Shown: positions 13,115 to 15,185 of the stretch, in pieces
How positions within the stretch are numbered: the stretch's first letter is position 1
Layout: each line of letters begins with the position of its first letter
NCBI GenBank assembly: GCA_016302405.1
Contig: JAEDNR010000043.1
Coordinates: 1 to 15,185, forward strand
DNA: 15,185 nt
Reading direction: 5' to 3'
Source of the DNA: Oscillospiraceae bacterium
GTDB lineage: Bacteria > Bacillota > Clostridia > Oscillospirales > Oscillospiraceae
The notes under the pieces: generated by a model
The model's input: the letters and a program-made list of their open reading frames with translations, nothing else
Databases searched by the model: none
Told to the model about the DNA's origin: nothing
Position numbers and translations under genes: made by a program

Positions 13115-14956
13115 TCAGCGCATATAGGGCATGCCCAGGATGTCCCGCATGTCATAGTAGTTCTGCAGGTTCCGCCAGCCCGTTCCCGCAGAGTTGGACG
13201 TGGAACCGGTAAAGTCCAGGCGGGTATCCGGCAGGGATTCCTGGAGCTTCACGATGATATGCCCGCTGCACTTCTGCCAGAACAGGGTCTTCAGCCAGGT
13301 CATCCGGTAAAGGGGCGTGGGGTCCGCGAAGTACCAAAGCTGGTCCATGTTCAGGTCCTCCAGCGCGGTACAGCCAAGCAGCGGCGTGTAGTCCCGGACG
13401 ATGCCGAAGGTCAGCTCCAGGAAGATCAGCTCCTTCAGATTCTCCAGCGGGGAAATGTCCTGGACGGCGGTGTCCGTCAGGATCAGATATTTCAGGTGGG
13501 GCATATACCGCACAAAGGAAATATCCTTGATAGGATGGTGGCCAATATCCACACAGATCATATCCTCGCAGTAGCGAAGGTTTTCGGTCATGGAATCCTT
13601 GAAGTAGTATTCCCGCTCCCGGGTGGGCATGAAGGTGGTGTCGTCGGTACGCACCCGCAGCTTTCCGCACTCCACCGTCCAGACTACCTTGTATTCCGGA
13701 CGCATCTTCTCCCGGAAGTCCGACATGGTTTCGTTTTCGATCTTCTCCCCGTTTACGGTGCAGTAGCTCATAATGAACTTTTCCAGATTGGGGAAGCAGG
13801 AGGCCATATTCTCGGCTTCCTCCAGGGAGGAAAAGTCCCGGCCGGACACATCCACCTCCACGGCGGTCTCGTCCACCTGGGTGCCGCCTACGTCAAAGTA
13901 CCAGCTGAGCTTCACATCCGGGTACTGCTCCCGCAGGGCAAGAAGGGTAGCCCCGTCCGCCTTGGGGTCCTTCAGCTCCAGGGTCTCCAGCTCCGGCAGG
14001 CCCGCCAGGCCCGCGATCAGCTCGGCGCTGTCCGCTCCGGTCACCACAGCCTCCCGGGCGTCCTTGGAAAGGGCGCTGTCTCCCATTTTGACGGTATAGC
14101 GCACATCCCAGTCCGGATGGGTTTCCTGCAGCCCGGCAAGCAGAGCGTACTCCCCGCAGTTTTCCCCGTCCACGGTTTTCAGCTTCGGCAGGAACGCCAG
14201 CATTTCCCCCTCCTGCTCGGTCAGGGCGGAGACCGTCACCAGCTCCGTGTCCTGGTCATAGGTCTTGCTCCCGATCCGCACCCGGTAGAGCACCCGGCAG
14301 TCGGGGCGGCTTTCCTGGAACGCGGAAAGCAGGGCGTAGTCCATGCAGCTTTCCGCGTGGAGGGTTCTGAGCTCCGGCAGGTATGTAAGGGCCGCCGCGT
14401 CCTCGTCGGAGAGGCTGGTCACCGTCAGCTCGGTAACATCACTGGACACAGTCCCGTCCTGGAAAGGAACGTTCCAAACAATCCGGCAGTCAGGCAGCGC
14501 CTCCTGAATGGCCGTATACTCCGTCGGGGAAAGGGTCTTTTCCCGCAGGTCCAGCTCCCGGGCATTTTTGGGGTACAGGTGCCAGTCCACCAGCACATAG
14601 AATTTCAAGCCGGCCACAATGACGATCAGGGTCACCAGCAGCGCCAGTACCACCGACAGCATGGTGACGATCGCCCGGTCCTGCTTCTCCGCTTCCGTTC
14701 TGACCCGTTTTTCCCGGGCTTCCGGAACTTCCGGGGTTCCCTCTTCTTCGGGCGTGTCCTCCGTCTCCGGGGTTCCCTCTTCTTCGGGCGTGTCCTCCGT
14801 TTCCGGGGTTTTCTTTTCTTCCGGCTCCTCCGGATCCCCAAAGTCCTCCAGATCGTCAAGCGGCAGATCGTCAAGTGACAGATCGTCGAATGTCAGATCG
14901 TCGAGATCCAGATCCGCAAGGCCCTCCAGATCGTCATAGTTTTCCAAATAATCCAT
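13115..14956 (-). CDS. Single-pass membrane protein with acidic repeats and an outer leucine-rich-repeat-like region
   Basis: A 613-residue protein. Residues 1-80 are very acidic and repetitive: DDL pentads (10-36), then a 12-residue ETEDTPEEEGTP unit (52-75). A basic stretch (81-94) precedes one membrane helix (about 95-123), implying an inside N-terminus. The outer part has a roughly 63-residue module in which an LPxLxTL strand is followed by PDxxVxYxVxxG (155, 218, 281, 346, and weaker at 420). From 459 to 562 are ordinary leucine-rich repeats of internalin type (IKDISFVRYMPHLKYLILTDT). No enzyme motif or sorting signal is seen; an adhesion or protein-binding role is inferred from fold class only. 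The ATG at 14956 is chosen for its AGGAG site eight bases upstream; the frame runs open to 15154, but that part lies in repeat DNA. Confidence 0.85.
   Translation of the reverse strand: MDYLENYDDLEGLADLDLDDLTFDDLSLDDLPLDDLEDFGDPEEPEEKKTPETEDTPEEEGTPETEDTPEEEGTPEVPEAREKRVRTEAEKQDRAIVTMLSVVLALLVTLIVIVAGLKFYVLVDWHLYPKNARELDLREKTLSPTEYTAIQEALPDCRIVWNVPFQDGTVSSDVTELTVTSLSDEDAAALTYLPELRTLHAESCMDYALLSAFQESRPDCRVLYRVRIGSKTYDQDTELVTVSALTEQEGEMLAFLPKLKTVDGENCGEYALLAGLQETHPDWDVRYTVKMGDSALSKDAREAVVTGADSAELIAGLAGLPELETLELKDPKADGATLLALREQYPDVKLSWYFDVGGTQVDETAVEVDVSGRDFSSLEEAENMASCFPNLEKFIMSYCTVNGEKIENETMSDFREKMRPEYKVVWTVECGKLRVRTDDTTFMPTREREYYFKDSMTENLRYCEDMICVDIGHHPIKDISFVRYMPHLKYLILTDTAVQDISPLENLKELIFLELTFGIVRDYTPLLGCTALEDLNMDQLWYFADPTPLYRMTWLKTLFWQKCSGHIIVKLQESLPDTRLDFTGSTSNSAGTGWRNLQNYYDMRDILGMPYMR
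14731..14824. repeat. 36-bp tandem repeat within the membrane protein gene
   Basis: Two 36-bp units (14731-14766 and 14767-14802) differ by one base, and a third partial unit follows. They encode the 12-residue ETEDTPEEEGTP repeat of the cytoplasmic segment. Near-identity suggests recent duplication and likely length variation between strains. Confidence 0.85.
14850..14939. repeat. 15-bp tandem repeat within the membrane protein gene
   Basis: At least four 15-bp units starting AGATCGTC (14850, 14865, 14880, 14895) and degenerate ones after them. They encode DDLxL-type pentads at the acidic N-terminus. Confidence 0.8.
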
Positions 14957-14964
14957 AAATAACA

Positions 14965-14969
14965 CTCCT
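14965..14969 (-). promoter_or_regulatory. Ribosome binding site fixing the membrane protein start
   Basis: AGGAG on the minus strand, eight bases before the ATG at 14956. It excludes the 66-codon upstream extension, which translates repeat DNA. Confidence 0.75.
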
Positions 14970-15023
14970 ATAGGGACCGCGTACAGCCGCCAAAGCGCCC
15001 ACGTTCCATTGCTGTTAATTATC

Positions 15024-15185
15024 CATAAGGTTATCGGCTTGTAGGCACACTGACAAATTGGAATTTGTAGAGCTGTTTGATGAATGGTGAGCGGGTGGAT
15101 GCGGTACGCGGCCTTGCCCCCCGCATTTATGAGGGGGGTGGTACCAGTGCGCACACTGGTACCGGGGGGAGCCCGTCATCCGCAT
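15024..15185. repeat. Composite repeat element, partial (copy C)
   Basis: The stretch 15031-15138 is closely related to 10778-10890, including the dyad ACAAATTGGAATTTGT (15053-15068) and the block around CGGTACGCGGCCTTGCCCCC. After the G-run it diverges into a perfect 10-bp hairpin, GGTACCAGTG/CACTGGTACC (15140-15149 with 15154-15163). It runs toward the window edge. It lies just upstream of the leucine-rich membrane protein gene and may contribute its promoter. No gene is seen from 14957 to the end. Confidence 0.6.

Noticed and set aside
14957..15154. N-terminal extension of the leucine-rich membrane protein
   Set aside because: The 66 extra codons translate repeat DNA shared with other intergenic sites, and a proper ribosome site lies before the ATG at 14956.

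Overview
The window looks like a chromosomal segment of a fairly GC-rich gut Clostridia bacterium, probably Oscillospiraceae/Ruminococcaceae-like. The basis is Gram-positive lipoproteins, strong AGGAGG-type ribosome sites, sigma-A-like promoters, DegV and Opp families of Firmicutes type, and many short intergenic repeats. The lineage is an inference from style, not from a marker gene. All nine genes I accept lie on the minus strand; the long plus-strand open frames are antisense shadows.

Layout in plus coordinates. 139-780 is a small lipoprotein of unknown function with its own promoter and a 3' hairpin. 955-1830 is a DegV-family fatty-acid-binding protein, with a near-consensus promoter and a perfect palindrome at the predicted transcription start. 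1895-2215 is a gene-free stretch of decayed hairpin repeats. 2258-10458 is a complete five-gene oligopeptide-type ABC importer, transcribed oppA-oppB-oppC-oppD-oppF, with a consensus promoter upstream and a strong terminator downstream. 10926-12863 is a membrane-anchored fusion of a parvulin-like prolyl isomerase, a C39-like cysteine peptidase and a zinc-ribbon-like tail. 13115-14956 is a single-pass membrane protein with an acidic repetitive N-terminus and an outer leucine-rich-repeat-like region.

The importer is the most unusual part. Four of its five proteins depart from the family plan. The binding protein appears circularly permuted: the segment normally at the C-terminus sits just after the lipoprotein signal, and the protein ends at the usual GWGxDYxD motif. 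OppB has a large extra outer domain, OppD has about 225 extra residues with a coiled coil between Walker A and the Q-loop, and OppF has a tail with two predicted membrane helices. Together these suggest a divergent, co-adapted Opp subfamily. A 186-bp MITE-like element and a terminator hairpin lie between oppA and oppB.

The region from 10.7 kb to the end is bracketed by related repeats built from (AATTGACA)n inverted ends, a hairpin-forming GC-rich block and a short dyad. One such repeat supplies the last residues and stop codon of the isomerase-peptidase gene. The secreted peptidase and the peptide importer could be functionally linked (extracellular peptide release and uptake), but nothing beyond adjacency shows this.
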